Notes under the pieces: model-generated
What the model was told of the DNA's origin: nothing
Databases searched by the model: none
What the model saw: the letters and a program-made list of their open reading frames with translations, nothing else
Shown here: piece by piece, positions 1 through 13,204 of the stretch
How the letters are laid out: each line of letters opens with the position of its first letter
How positions within the stretch are numbered: the first letter of the stretch is position 1
NCBI GenBank assembly: GCA_964020975.1
Contig: OZ026619.1
Coordinates: 94,596,804 to 94,660,803, forward strand
Length of the DNA: 64,000 nucleotides
DNA from: Hermodice carunculata
Lineage: Eukaryota; Annelida; Polychaeta; Eunicida; Amphinomidae
Reading direction: 5' to 3'
Program-made: the position numbers and the translations under genes

Positions 1-905
1 GTTTATCTTATGTCTGGTATTTTTTGGTACCTGTATCAAATTCCAAGATGCATCTGTTCTTGATACTGAAATGCAGACTAAATTCCAAAATAAAAATTAG
101 CATACCGAACAGACATTCTTTGGAGGGCGCAGCATCTTATTAGAGCTTAAGACTTTGTACCCATTGAGTGAATAATATTAGCAAAATATATAGATGTTAT
201 CTGGTAAATACAACATTGATCTGATGGTTACTGGATGCCTTTTTTTTTTAGAAAAAAAGCCAAATTTATTATGACAAAGTCAAATCTACCTACAATTTGA
301 AGATGGCTTCTGTAACGATTGTCAACAGACTGGCATACGCACGTAGCCAGCTAAAAGGATAATCAGTTATTTCTTCATTTATGTTTTACACCAGAATACG
401 ATGGGGTGCAGTGAGAAGACACCAGATCATTTGTCGTTGTTAGCCTGAATTATCAAGGTAAGCTATACATTATTGTCACCAAGTAAGATAAATGAGGCCT
501 TTATTTCAGTCTTGTTTGAAATCTAAGCTGGATATGAAGTTATATCAACACTTTGATGAACCACATAGATTCGAACCATTACTATTGTTTCACTTTCCTC
601 TCTTCAACCTGGGACATCTGATGGGGGATTTAAGAGTCTTGGTAGGATATGATTCGAAGTGCATCATTGCCCATTTGTCGTTTTGAGATTCTGTTTCTGT
701 GCATTTACGCTAGCAGGAAAGACACTAATGCGTCCAGTTTTATTATATTGAAATCATCTTTTGTAAATTTTCGATGCACAACGTGGTCATTGGTTCTGCA
801 AGAAAGCCTTTTAATTTCCTATTATTCCATGTTAGGACATGCATGTAAACCAAAACAGGACTTTGGGTTTTTTTTCTCGTTTTTTCATTTTTTTTTTTTT
901 TGTAG

Positions 906-1050
906 CTATGAAGTGAGACGACATGATCTTAAGCAAAACGGATGATGACCGTGGTCTGGGCCTGCCTGACCTTGTGCGTCGTATAGTCTTATGTAAATCA
1001 TCTTGTATTCCACACAAGATATTCGATTAATAAAGTGATTATTGCAAGAT
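906..1050 (+). other. possible 3' terminal exon with poly(A) signal
   Basis: A long T-rich tract (about 866-901) ends in TTTTGTAG at 905, a strong splice acceptor. It is followed by a short block that carries AATAAA at 1,029-1,034. A 35-codon reading frame begins at the ATG at 923 and stops at 1,028-1,030, overlapping the signal. Its peptide (MILSKTDDDRGLGLPDLV...) is not recognised. An in-frame stop lies just upstream of the ATG, so the block may be largely untranslated. It could equally be chance. No donor or upstream exon was found in the window. Confidence 0.2.
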
Positions 1051-1959
1051 CTAAACTGTTTCTGTGATCACTAAAAAGCATGAGTGAAATGGACTGTGAA
1101 TGATAGGGGAGAGCAAGAACAGAAGCTTCTACTGCTCTCCTGTAGAGGGCATTTCAGACACTCAGGGCTAGAGTTGTGTATTCTCATTATTTTTCATTGT
1201 AATTTACAGCTTAATAACTTTAAAGCAACTCGTTGCAGAAACATAAAAAATTGTGTGGTAAAATTTTGTGCGTAGCTAAAATGTTTACATAAATTTTATT
1301 CTTGCAGCTACAAAAATAATCTTTTAATTTGATGTTAATTTAGCATGCAATCCAATGGGAATACACATCTTTAGCCGTGAATAATTCTGTGTATTGGATA
1401 GTGTATTCAGCTAAATACACAGATAATTGGTAGTTGTGACCTCTTCTATTGAAGCAATATATAGCAACCACATAATTCTCGCTTGGGTCGTTGTCATCAA
1501 ATTATAAAACCAGTTTTGAGCCTAGTTTGTCTTTTATGTCTGAATATAGCAGATAATCAACACTTACTGAAAAACATATAAAACATCTGGATTGTTATAT
1601 TCATTAGAAAATCCTACAATTTCAACGAGTATTTTTGAGCTGGAAGATGGCACTTGGGACAATTATATATCTTCTTATCCAACGGTGATATCAGAGTAAC
1701 CGCCAAAACACAAATATCGTACTTTAATTAGGGATTTAAAAGTGAAAATTTTGTTCATCCGATTAATGTTAAACACATTAGTTCAACTAAATGTAAGGAG
1801 TAGAATTATCGAGAACCACATTCATTGCTTTCAAAAAAACTAAACTGATTTCAGACAAAGAAATAAAGAAAGCACAGCAGTGACCTATAACAAAGATTGT
1901 TTCTAAAATTATCATAATCTTAGGACTAATGTTGTTCTTTTTTATTCTCATCTCATGAT
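1051..1959. other. non-coding stretch
   Basis: AT-rich sequence with stops in all frames. No recognisable gene, RNA or repeat structure was seen. Confidence 0.5.
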
Positions 1960-2990
1960 CCTTTATCCGTCGTTGTTGCTGTCGGCAATGGCGTCGGCAT
2001 CGACGTCGGTCGTCAAGAAATCACATTGTCGACTCCTCTCGACGGGAATTACTTGAAACTAGGTGGGATGAACCGTGGGTGGGTTTCTGCAAAGTTTGAT
2101 CAAATGGTCACGATCCCGTGATTTTCGGATTTTATTTCATTGATTTTTTTTATATAACGTTTGGCCTATTTTTGGCAAACTGTAAAAGCAAAACTCTTTT
2201 TCTCCAAAAGCGCTGGGCCAGTTGCTGCGAAATTGTATGAAAATGCTTATGAGGAACCGTATATTTTAATTTGATCACCAAATTAGTACAGGAATATGTT
2301 GATGTTAGCATCAGTGAGGATGTTCTTAACCTGAGGTGACCTTGATATCATTCTTAAGTTCACAGGACCACTTTAGTCTGTGCATGTAAGGTCAGCTGTC
2401 AGAGACACTGAGTGATGGTTTTGGCGAAAAATGGGGAAAAAATAGCTTTAACAAACATAAAATCGTAAAAAGAAAAAGGAAAAAGTCACAGCTCCACCTG
2501 GTGATTACAGTAAGATCTAGGGTTCCTCAAATGTGTTTTAATGCAATTTTGAAGCAATTGGCCTGGTGCTTTTGGAGATAAACATTTTGTTTTTTAATTT
2601 TGCCAAAAATTGGCAAAAAAAACAAGTCCGAAATGTGATTTGTTGATGGACACTGACAACGATTTGTTAAGATTTTTGGGGTCCATTTTTGGATGAAATC
2701 TTAGGAAGGTCTTGTTCTGCATAACAGCGTTGTCAGTTGTTACAAAATTGTATAGGTGGGAATCTGGGTAGTGCTAGACCAGGGTGGGACATGTAGATTG
2801 AATGTCAAGGTCAGCTGACGTCGTTGTTGTCTTCCTCACAAAACAACACGTCTATAAAGGGCACATCTATGAAGAAACGTCTACCTCGGATTGTTCGTTA
2901 ATGCAGAAGGAAGGTTTTCCCCGCTCTCCAGACTGAGGTTGCTGATGTCACAGTAATCTATTTGGTGATTTCACACAGCTGTACAACATT
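1960..2990 (+). repeat. old dispersed repeat, copy 1
   Basis: This stretch shares blocks with 13,205-14,530 and, more weakly, 61,540-62,230. Shared strings include the motif around 'AACACGTCT...ACACATCTATGAAG', 'CAGAAGGAAGGTTTTCCC' and 'TGTACAACA', in the same orientation. It also has the family's typical wording, such as 'ACTTGAAACTAGGTGGGATG' and 'TTTGATCAAATGG'. The repeat contains no open frame. The family is unnamed here; it resembles high-copy non-coding repeats of marine invertebrates. The copy breaks off at about 2,990. Confidence 0.5.
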
Positions 2991-3582
2991 CTCCACGTTT
3001 TATTGGAAGGGACTCTGAGAAACATTAGATGGTCGAAATAAAAGAGGAAGCAAATTTTGATACCAAGAGGGGTTCATGAGATGTTCCAGAAGATGAAATA
3101 TTGACAGCCCTGAATACCCCCTATATTAAAAGAGGCAAAAAGGACTTGTATTGTTCTCATCATACTGATAATCAATATTATCCTGCCTAAAAATAAATCA
3201 TTCACTGTTAAGTGTTGTGGCTGATGTTCTGGTTCACCTTTAACATTAATGCACATCTAGAAAAATAACCAGAACCCTTTGCACTATTATACAACAATAC
3301 CATATACCCACACAAGTTTGTAATACTGTGTGTCAATCACCACACCATGTGAAAAATCACACCCACAACACCATTCACATCAGTAACATGCAATGTCTGT
3401 AAGATAATATCAAATACAGCTGTATCACCCCAGGCCTATCAAATGTACAATTCATATAAGATGACACCAAATAATCACTCATGCCTTATCAAGTGTACAA
3501 TATTCACACAGTGCCACAGGTACTAGAGAAAATATGTAGTACCTGCCTTTCTTGAATTCCGCCCCTTATTTACAAAATCTTG

Positions 3583-5391
3583 CTACATACATAGTATGTA
3601 CAGGGGGCAGATATAGTATATATTGGGAATTAGCTTGTACAAATTCTTGGCTACCACCCTGGTAACCTCACAGACAGTAGAAAGTGGCATCCTCTTAGCC
3701 CTAGCTATTAATCTGGCAGCTTCCAGCACTATTCCCGGATTACACCACTTTTCCCCATTGAATCTGTTAGGAACCAAATATGGGGAATCAGTTTCCAACA
3801 CTAACTTTTGCAATGGTATCCTGCAGATCACCATTTGCATGTCATTATCAGCACCAACCTTTGCTGTTACCCCAAATACTGAATTTGGGAAGCCAACCAT
3901 CCAATCCATACTTTCTTGTCATGTCTGTGAAAGAAAGTGCACATCAATTGTTTGCTCTCCAGAAAGGCTTCATTTTAACACCTTTATACATCTGGGATTA
4001 CTCTGAGGACTTCTAGCATGGATCACCGGAAGCTGATATTTATTAGCGAGATAACTGACCAGTCCCAGGCCACCTTGCTGTTATTTCTTGTCATGCTCTG
4101 TGATTCTGTAACTGCTGAAATCCAAGCCTACTTTGCCAATGGCCACAATCCTTAGATGTTGTAATAATGCTTCAACCTTATGCACACTCTGTTGTCCTGG
4201 ATGGTTCATTCCAAAGTGGGGATGAAGCCCAACTGAAAGATAAACCTGTTTATTCTGTGCTAGCCTATGCATCTCACGTTGCATTTTCAGCAGTTATTGA
4301 AACACTGGTTGGAGACCAAATACTCCAGTTGAAAATCTTACAGGCTGCAGGTTTTCCCCCTCCTGTACAGACTGCAGGTCCCAACTGTGGGTTCTATCCA
4401 GCACCTCCCCAAGATGACTGGGCATCTATAACCTGCTATACACGTTGTCCTGTAACCACAGAGGAGTAGGGACCTCCCAGGCCACCTTCTACAGCCAGAT
4501 TGGGTACTGTCTTTTCATACTCCTTGAAGTAGTGTCTCCTTTTATCAGGGAACATATGCAGGATTGCTGCCAGTATTCTCCCATGTAGAAGTGGCGTGAT
4601 ACTGTTAGGTGGAGCCATGCATGGCTTCTTGGGAAACAAGGTTCCTGAGCGTGAAGCAAATTCTTTGAATACTGCCATCTCCACTCACCTCAACCTCTGT
4701 AAGCCTGACACCTATCTCTCATATATGATTTTGCTGCACAAAGGTTAGGAGCTTTCTAACACCCTTGAAGCCACATTCCTGGGTTATTGCTATCCAAAAA
4801 CTACAATTAACATGCCACAGGTGTCCAAATGACTCACAGCAAATCCTGGTCTGGATTCATTATGCTGGCAGTGAAAATGGTGTTCCATGCCTGCCAGTGT
4901 GGACCCCTGAAACCCACATGCCCAGAAAGCACAACAAGGATACACATACCAAGGAATATGGCTCTTATGTACATGTCTCTTGATGTACGTAAAATGCTCT
5001 CCGCAAACAGAACAAGGATGCACACGTGTCTTGCTTGTAGCTTCAGAAACAGAGACTTGTATTTTTTGGCATGTGATATGCTAACGAGCCTTCCTTTTTT
5101 CATCTTAGGTGGCTGTAACAAGGATGGTTCCCAGCTGACCTCTCCACTCGTTTTTAGCCCTGCAGATGGTATAACAACCTGAAAACTCTCCAGGTGAATG
5201 CTGTTCTCAGATTGTTTCTTTTTTCCGCTCCTCTTCATCTCATTAAGGACCAGCACCTCGAAAGAACTATTCAAGGGATTGCTTTGTTCCCCTGTCAATT
5301 CATACAAGATTACCAGAGCTTCCTGGTTAGATAGGAAATCTATCTGATAAGGAAATATACAATGTACACAATTTATTTTTTCACTTTTCAT
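3583..5391 (-). pseudogene. zinc finger-TatD metallohydrolase-like gene, broken
   Basis: Read on the minus strand, the 5' half carries C2H2-like fingers: CSVCGEHFTYIKRHVHKSH near 4,960-5,015, followed by a second Cys/His set ending HFHCQH. A linker with FKEYEKTVPNL follows. The 3' half matches the TatD nuclease family in order: VYLSVGLHPHF (about 4,215-4,255), VAIGKVGLDFS (about 4,110-4,145), LPVIHA (about 4,030), FPNSVFGVTAKV (about 3,860-3,890) and LVLETDSPYLVP (about 3,775-3,810), ending in VCEVTRVVAKNLYKL. TatD proteins are metal-dependent 3'-5' nucleases with a TIM-barrel fold. Zinc finger-TatD fusions are, from memory, a multicopy family in several invertebrates. No introns are apparent. 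The frame is broken in several places, so no product is expected. It begins about 195 bp after the Gypsy pol reading region ends, on the same strand, so it may be a passenger of that element rather than a host gene. Confidence 0.65.
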
Positions 5392-5585
5392 TACCTATAT
5401 ATCTTTTTACCCAATAACTAGCCATTTAAGAAAAACTGACCTCCTTATTGGTACTTTAGTGTTCAAAATTTGATAGGGATATTAATATATCAGCATATTT
5501 CAATATATTATAAATACAGAAACAAGTCAGCGGGTAACACAATATATCCATTATTGACTTCTCCTACAAGAAAAAAAAAGAAAAT

Positions 5586-8500
5586 TTAACAATCGTCCCC
5601 ATTCACTGACTCCATAATGGTAAAGTCCTGTGATGGTACAGGAGTACTTGTGATGAGGTCTGAAGCTATAAATGTAGGAACTTGATCTGTAGCAGACTCA
5701 CTGGTGCTGCTAGGATCTTCATTTTCAATGTCTGTAAACAAATCTCTGAGGACATCTTCAAAAAAATCCTCATCATTCTCTTCCTGGTCATGGGTGCTCG
5801 TTATATCTAAATCTAGAAAACTGTGCCTCATTTTGTGCATTCATATGGGTATGAAACGATCTTTACAGGATTGAGTGATCATGATGAGACACCCATTCTT
5901 TCCTTTTGCCTTTGATTTTGAAAAGCACGAGACAACATCTTAGTGACCAAAACAGGACCACTCCATACCTTCTTTAACTTTCTTGACTCACCTGGTTTAC
6001 ATGCTGATTCTTACTTATATATGAGATTCCCAACCTCAAAGGACTTATTGCACAACTTCATATCATATGTTTTCTTCTTCTGGGCTTGCGGTACTCTCAA
6101 ATGTCCTCATGGGTCTTTGTCAGGATTTGTTGAAGCTGTTCACATAAGCTAGTAGACTTAGCTCATTCTGACCATCAACCAAATTCAAAATCAGGTCTCT
6201 GGGACTGAAAACTTCTCTCCCCAACAACATGAGATTTGCTGAATACCCCTTACTGGAGTTCAGCATGGAATATACAGGAGCAGCCAGCTGTGGGAGGAAT
6301 TTGTCTCAGTTGCTGTTTGCACCTTGGACACAACATCTGATCATTTGGGGCAAAAGTCTGTTATATCACTCCACTTGACCCTTAGCGCAAGGACGACAAG
6401 GGGTGGTTCTGGTCTTTGCGATTTCCAGTAAATTGTAAATGGCTGGTACTCACATTCCCTCAACATTGTTACCCTGATTACTTTGGATAATTAAGGGGCA
6501 ACCAAGCTGAAATAGGAATTCATTCATGATATTTTCTACAATGGATTTGGCTGACTGATCTGGCAAAGCATAGCATTTGAACTATTTTGTAAATTGTCCA
6601 CCAACATCAGGATGTACACATTCCCAGCCACTAGGAGGAAACAGCCGAAGACTTCTATATGGAGTGTCTCTCTGGGACCTCCTGCATGATATTTTACTAG
6701 CCTTGCTCTCAGACACATTCTTGGTTTTTTTTTGAGACCACAGCTGGCACAGGAATCCACATAGATCTTACAATCTGTGGACATTTATGCTAGAAAAACT
6801 TCTTTTCAGAATTTTCAAAGTCTTGGTCTGTCCAAGATGTCCAGCTAGCCAAACATCATGGTACTGCCTTACACCTTTGGTCCTCAAAAACTTTGGCACA
6901 GCTAAACATTTTCTAGCTATCACATCTTTCCACCTATTGAATAGCACTTCGTCTTCCAGCAGTAACTTGGATTTACACAGCCAAAGACGTTTCGTTGCTG
7001 GACTCTGTAATTGTACTGTATCTGTCGGTAGATCTTCGCCAGATTCTAACCAGCTGATTATTTGGGATATGTCAGGGTCCTTACCTTGTTCATCTTGAAG
7101 TTCTTGTGAAGAGTATGACCAAGCCAGTTTATCATTTGATCACCTATACCCTGACCATTATATTCTTTTACAGAATGACTTTGTGGATCAGTCATTGAAG
7201 AACAAACTGCAAACTGCCAGTGAATCTATGTCATCTACTTCCTCCTTAAAATGACTTCACTGCTCATGAGCATGGGTACAATACTTGCAACAACCACAAG
7301 GAAGCCAAGAAACACAAAGCCCTGCCCTATAACAATCACAAATCAATTCTGAATCTGGAATACCACTTAATGCATCTACATTCTGATGATTTTTTTTCCT
7401 GGCCTATGCAAAATTTGCATATCATACAGGCTCAGCACTTCCAGTCATGTAGCTAGCTGACATTTTAAATATTTCAATCTCAGTAACCAAGTTAAACTAC
7501 TGTGATCTGTACAGGCCACAAACTTTCAACCCAACATATAATGGCTACACTGCAATGTGAAGCATACTACAGAAAGTAATTGCCTGCAGGTTGTGCAGTA
7601 TTTTTATTGAGTCACGGTGAAAGCCAGACTGCCATATGCTCTAAAGCTGAGCTTAGCATCTTGAAGCTGTGAAAGCTCTGCCCCAACACAATCCCCCAAA
7701 ACATTGCAATGAAGATAGAACATTTGTTCTTTTTGCTGAAAATCCAAAACTGCTGCATCAATAAGAGACTTTCTCAGCATTTCACAATCTGCTTGGTCTG
7801 TATCTTCCCAATGGAGTTTACTCCTAGGACCAGTAAATTCGCACAGACAGCTACCTATCTCATAGTACACAAAAACATGATCCATATTCATTAATTCTAA
7901 AGCCAACACTGACCGCAAAGATATTCCGCACTTGCCAAAGTATCAACATTACTCTTCCAATACCAATGTGAAGAAACAAATTTCACTCCTGACTTGAGGC
8001 AGGCAGTCACCCATAAAAGGTAACTGGTGGTTTTAAACCAGTCCTCTCAACCTTCGAAATATTCATCATTAACTGCAGACACTAGTTCTTTTCCAAAATG
8101 TATAGGCCTAACCACCCAAAACACAAATTTCATTACCTCTGCCAAAAATAAAAAGAGACCTGTTAGGCCTATCAGCTTTAAGTTCTCCCGAATTGTCAGT
8201 CAGCTAAGTTTACAGCAAAATAGTAAAGTAGGCCTACATCATTTTTGTGATATTTATGCATCTGGAACATTATAAACACACCCTACCTCCACTATAACTA
8301 TCAGTCAGAGAACAAAGCCCACAGCACAACATAGCCAATGAGGTAATTTTCAAATAGTACAGAAAAACATGATCCATATTCATTAATTCCAAACAGTGTA
8401 TCCCACAATATGCTCTCTGTGATAACTCACAAACCCTAAGAAGATTCTACATACCTTGTACACTTTGGATCTGGCCAAGTCTTAACTGTGGCAATTTTGC

Positions 8501-11500
8501 CTGGGTCAACAGCTACACCTTTCTGAGACACCATTTTGCCCAGAAATTTCACTGCTTTTGAAATAGACAGCACTTTTTTGGTTTGAACTTATTTTCATTA
8601 TGAAGGAACCTGTGTAACATCCTTCAACAATTATTTAAGTGTTCTCTAAATGATTTTACTAGGATAAAAACATCAATGAGAAATGCTTATACCCTAGTCC
8701 ATGTGAGGCTCCTGAGTACTTAATTCATTGCTTGCATGAAATGCACCAGAGTGTTATACAGACCAAATGGCATTTGAACATGATTGAATAAATTATACTT
8801 AGTTAAAAAAGCCATTTTATGACAATTACTGGTTTCTATAGGGATTTGCAGTATGAACTGGCCATGAATGATGAGTTGTACAAATTACCCCCTAAGGTAT
8901 CCAAACAGTCATCGATAAGGGGCAGGAGGTAAGAATCCCTAACTGTGGCCTTGTTTAGATCCCTATAATCTATGTACCAGCAAACCCTGCAATCTGTTTC
9001 TTTGTAACTAACACTGCGGCAGTGACCCACTCTGAAGATGATGGTCTTATGATTCCCATGTCTAGCATCTGGTTAAGGTGTTTTTTCCTCAGTGCAAATT
9101 CCAGATTAACTCATTGGAACTGTTGTTCTAGGGGTTTAGCATCTTGTATGTTGAATTTATGTGTCAGCCTTATAAAGCAGCCATAATCAAGTTCATATTT
9201 TGGAAAAAAAAGTCTGAGTATTCAGCTAATATAGCTGCTAACTGCTGGTTTTCTTCGTCAGTCAAATTCATCTTTGACTGTTGTAGTAAAAAATGATGAT
9301 ATTCAGACACCTTAACTCAAGAACCTACATCTACATTTACATCAGTACCAGGCTCTGAACTACATTCAAAATTGACTGCTCTCACCAAACAAATGTCGGG
9401 AGTCGCTGTCCATCGAGCATGACGGACCGTGTTTTTTTTGCATTAGTGACATCAGAAACATTTCCAACAATGCCTGTACCTTGTTGATCTGCTGTACAGG
9501 TATCCATCAAAAGAGACGAATTGATGTCCAAATGAGATGGAGGTGAAATGAACTTCCTGAATTACTTTAAGTCTGTTCCAGAACATCCTGTGCTAGACAA
9601 CCAACTAAGATGCCCAGCATCAAAATAACAAAACTGTTGGTCAAGTTGACAAAATTCTATAGAAACTTGACCTTGGCTAGAGACCAGAAGTGCAGGTATA
9701 CAAGCTCCTGTCTTACAACTACTGGGCTTATTACATAATCCCCTAAATGGGCATTTCTGATTACAGCTTTGCCTTCTGCCCTGCTATTAGATGGAACAAC
9801 AATTCGACCATATAAATTACCTTATTCAGATAATCCATTCCTACAAAGTTCAGTGGGTATAACTATGTCACACACTGTAACAGCATTGCTATTCAGATCC
9901 ACTACAGTTATGGAATAATAAAAAATCCAAACCTAGAATAATGGGATCTGAAATTGGGACAACAAATACATCCCACCAGAATATCTTCTTCCCAAGAGTA
10001 ACTTGAAGCTGTCTAATAGCAGAAGCCATCATCCTGCTCTCTTTGGCTGCACCTTTCAAAATAACTTTGTGTTACTAAGACATATCTAAACCAATATGTT
10101 TAGCAAAGTCCTGGCTAATCACAATAACCTTTGCAGCTGTACCCACCACAGAGAAGGTTCTAGTGTGGCTGACAGCAATGAGGATTAGGACATTATATCC
10201 CTGCGTTTCTCTTAACAGAACTTCTTTAAGCTCTAGCCTATTTACAGAAGTACTTGTCCTATATATTTATTATTTATTGCTTGGTCTGCAGTATTGTACT
10301 GTCTCCACACATTCCATGACCAACTTGGCAATATGAGTCACCAAACGTTGTTGAGTCACCAGCTTCGTACTGTCTCCACACATTCCATGACCAACTTGGC
10401 AATATGAGTCACCAAACGTTGTTGAGTCACCAGCTTCCAAAACATTATTCCTTTTTTCGTTTCAGATAGGTGCTAGTTGACCTGTTGTCTGGTGATCTCG
10501 TGGGGCATTTTCTGTAAATGTGTGCTGTGTTTCCACATTTAAAGCATTTGAGCTTTCTTCTCTTGGTGGTGTGACAGGAAGCTTTATCCTTGCTGGACTA
10601 CTTTCTCACTGTATAATTACATCCTTCTTGCTGCCAGATTCCATGAATGTCTTGAAGAATGTAGCCATATTCATCATAGGCTGTTCCATACCTACCCTCA
10701 CAGCAGATGTGATGGGCTTTTGAATTGAAGAAACCAGCTTCTCTTCTGAAGATACACCATTGTTTCATTTGGCTCCGAGGATGTTTTCTGAATTAGGAAT
10801 TCCTTTATGTTCGAGTCCTCTTCAAAGGATATAGCTTTAACTGTTTTCATCATCGAACTACCAAACAAGATATCGTAGTTTTGCTCATATATGTCCATCC
10901 AGTGAAATGCTTCCTTCAAGCTTACTGGCTCCTTGTTGAGTACTTGAAGTGCTGCCCTCTGGTGAGTGCATCCTTCAGAAAAGCATCTGTTGCCATTGTG
11001 GATAGTATTTCAGTTGTGTTTTCTTGTGCTTCTGGAAAACTATCCAAAGTTAATTTCTGGGCCCTGTTTGCAAATTCTTCCATGCTCTCACAAGACTTTT
11101 GCTTTAACAAAGCCAATTGCCACCAAACACTTGAAGGGGTCTTTTGTCCAAAACAATGGTCAAGTTGACTTGTCAACAAATCAAAATTCTCTCTCACCTA
11201 ACTTGCAAACTTCTTAACAAATCTAAAGCCTTTCCCTGAAGACAATCTATTAGCCTGTCCAGCTTTTCTTCTCTCATCCACCCATAATGCTGAGACGTGT
11301 CAAACTGCGTACTAAAAGACCACCAATCTTGTTTTCCATCATAAGTTGACATTTTGGGTGGCAGGGGCTCCCTAAAATGTCCGCTTCTTTCATGATCAGG
11401 TATCAGATGTCCACGACCTTGTGCACAAACTTGTCCACCATGATCCTGATATCCACCTAATCCTTGTAGTCATGAAGGTGTGGCACACTGAATGCTATCC

Positions 11501-12470
11501 ACATCCTCATCATCACTGCTTACAAAAACTACCATAGATATTTGTGGCGGTGATGTCACAGCATTGGCTGTTGCTATAACCTGAAGTGCTGAGGGGACAG
11601 GCATTTCCTGTAATGGTTGTGGTCAACCATAACTAGGAAGTCTGGGGGCTGTTTGAACTGCTGGCATAAATGGCATGATTGTATATGCTGGTGGTTGCAA
11701 CCTAAGTGGCGGTCCACTGAAACATGAAGCCACGCCAGGCATTAATGGTGCCTGGTTGGTTATATAGCTTGAGGGCGCCATCTGTGGATGTACCTGAAGA
11801 AGAACTTTAAAATCTGGAGGGGCACTCGGAAAAATGGATGTAACGTTTGTACGTGCCAATTGTGTGATTGTATGTGAAACCAACAGAATACAAGTTTGTA
11901 AAACACTTCTCATGTGAGTGTTTGAAGTGTTGTGTGTTTGTGTAATCTGTGTCAAAGTGTTTTGTGCAAGGACACTGGTAACACTTACATGTGTGGACTC
12001 TCTGCTTTTTGTCTTAATTAGTTGGACTTCCTGGATTATTTCATCACGTTTCTGTTCAATAACATCAATCCTTGCAGTGACCTTTTTCTAACATGTGTTG
12101 CATCATATCCAACATTTTCTGCTTCATGGAGTCCATCAATGTTTGAAACCCTTCTTGAGTGATGCCTATCTGGCAGCTTGACCCTCTTCAAAACAAATCA
12201 GTTCCTCCTCCAGCACTTTATCCCATTGGTCTTTGGTCAGAATATTCAGTGGGATCAGTTTGGCTATGTCAAAAGCAATCCACATCATGCCAAATCATCA
12301 CATGTTGAGCTTTGGCACTGCCAATACCTGGCAATGTTGTGAGAGCTTTCATTCCAGTTAAATAGATGTTTCCTGGGGGCCATTGTGGGGATTTCACTGA
12401 CGAAACAGTATGTACACTCCATGTCCAGTGGAAAAAATTGAAAACAAAACAAACCAAAACAAAAATTTCA
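5586..12470 (-). mobile_element. Gypsy (Metaviridae) LTR retrotransposon fossil 1, gag-pol
   Basis: A decayed gag-pol lies on the minus strand, with gag at higher coordinates. Gag-like segments lie at about 10,700-12,200. One at 10,922-11,197 carries WWQLALLKQKSCESMEEFANRAQ, here cited only as SCESMEEFANRAQ; a Cys-rich zinc knuckle-like stretch lies near 10,520-10,560. The reverse transcriptase is seen around 8,400-9,030 (YIDYRDLNKATV, PLIDDCLDTLGG), the RNase H region near 7,600-7,920, and the integrase zinc-binding and core parts at 6,536-6,900 (CASCGLKKKP, LHIEVFGCF). The integrase tail ends in an acidic segment that stops at 5,586. This is the usual Gypsy order PR-RT-RH-IN. No LTR pair was identified by eye. 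The copy carries many breaks, clearly more than a dozen, and is old. A zinc finger-TatD region follows on the same strand. Confidence 0.85.
10296..10437. repeat. 71-bp perfect tandem duplication
   Basis: The 71-bp block beginning GTACTGTCTCCACACATTCC at 10,296 is repeated at 10,367 with no difference seen by eye. It lies inside the decayed Gypsy fossil, near the gag-protease junction. Because the rest of the element is heavily mutated, the duplication must be much younger than the insertion. Confidence 0.9.
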
Positions 12471-13204
12471 AAATATCAAATACACACCATCAAAAATATG
12501 TGGGGCAGTTCATATACACTCATAACAAAAAGAGGAGAGGAAATAAAAAAGCCAAAGAAGGTTTTCAAAAGCACAAAATTCAAAGCAGTCCAAACATATG
12601 GAAAATATCTAATTGGCAGAAACAAAGAGACAAGACACAAATATGGAAAAGAGAAAAAACACTTGAAACAATACAGTTTTGTTTCCACAAAATAACCTTA
12701 CAATAAATTTCATATACAACCTAAAACTGAATTATGGGTGAAATTAATGATCAAAATTTAACAGGACTGGGAATGAGGAAAAACAACAAACAAACAAACA
12801 AGCAAAAGCCAAAAGAGAGACAAAACATGGTGGTGTGGCAGAAAAATTCAGACACTCGACAATGGCAAATGGGGTCACAACTGCTGGGCAACGTGAACTA
12901 TCAAAAATCACAAGTTCAAAATTTACACAAAAACAATGGAATTTCTGGAATATTGAGTTCCGTAGGTCAGACTATGGTCTGTTTTAAATGTACCTAAATA
13001 CTACAAATTATTTGCAACTTTTTAGCCTCGTGTCCTCACCATGCACACAATTGTTGCAAACAACACATGCCCGGTAACTGTACTGTTACCTGGTTCGCCA
13101 ATCAAATTCATGTCTGCAAAGATTGACCTGTATCTGTTACCAAATATTGTGCATGCATATATATGAGCAATGTAGTAATAACCTGTCTATGAGGGGCTAT
13201 ATTC
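12471..13204. other. non-coding, A-rich flank of the Gypsy fossil
   Basis: A-rich on the plus strand, with runs such as AAACAAACAAACAAACAAG. Open frames here reflect low T content. It may include degraded 5' LTR or leader sequence of the Gypsy fossil, but no matching partner was found at the other end. Confidence 0.35.
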
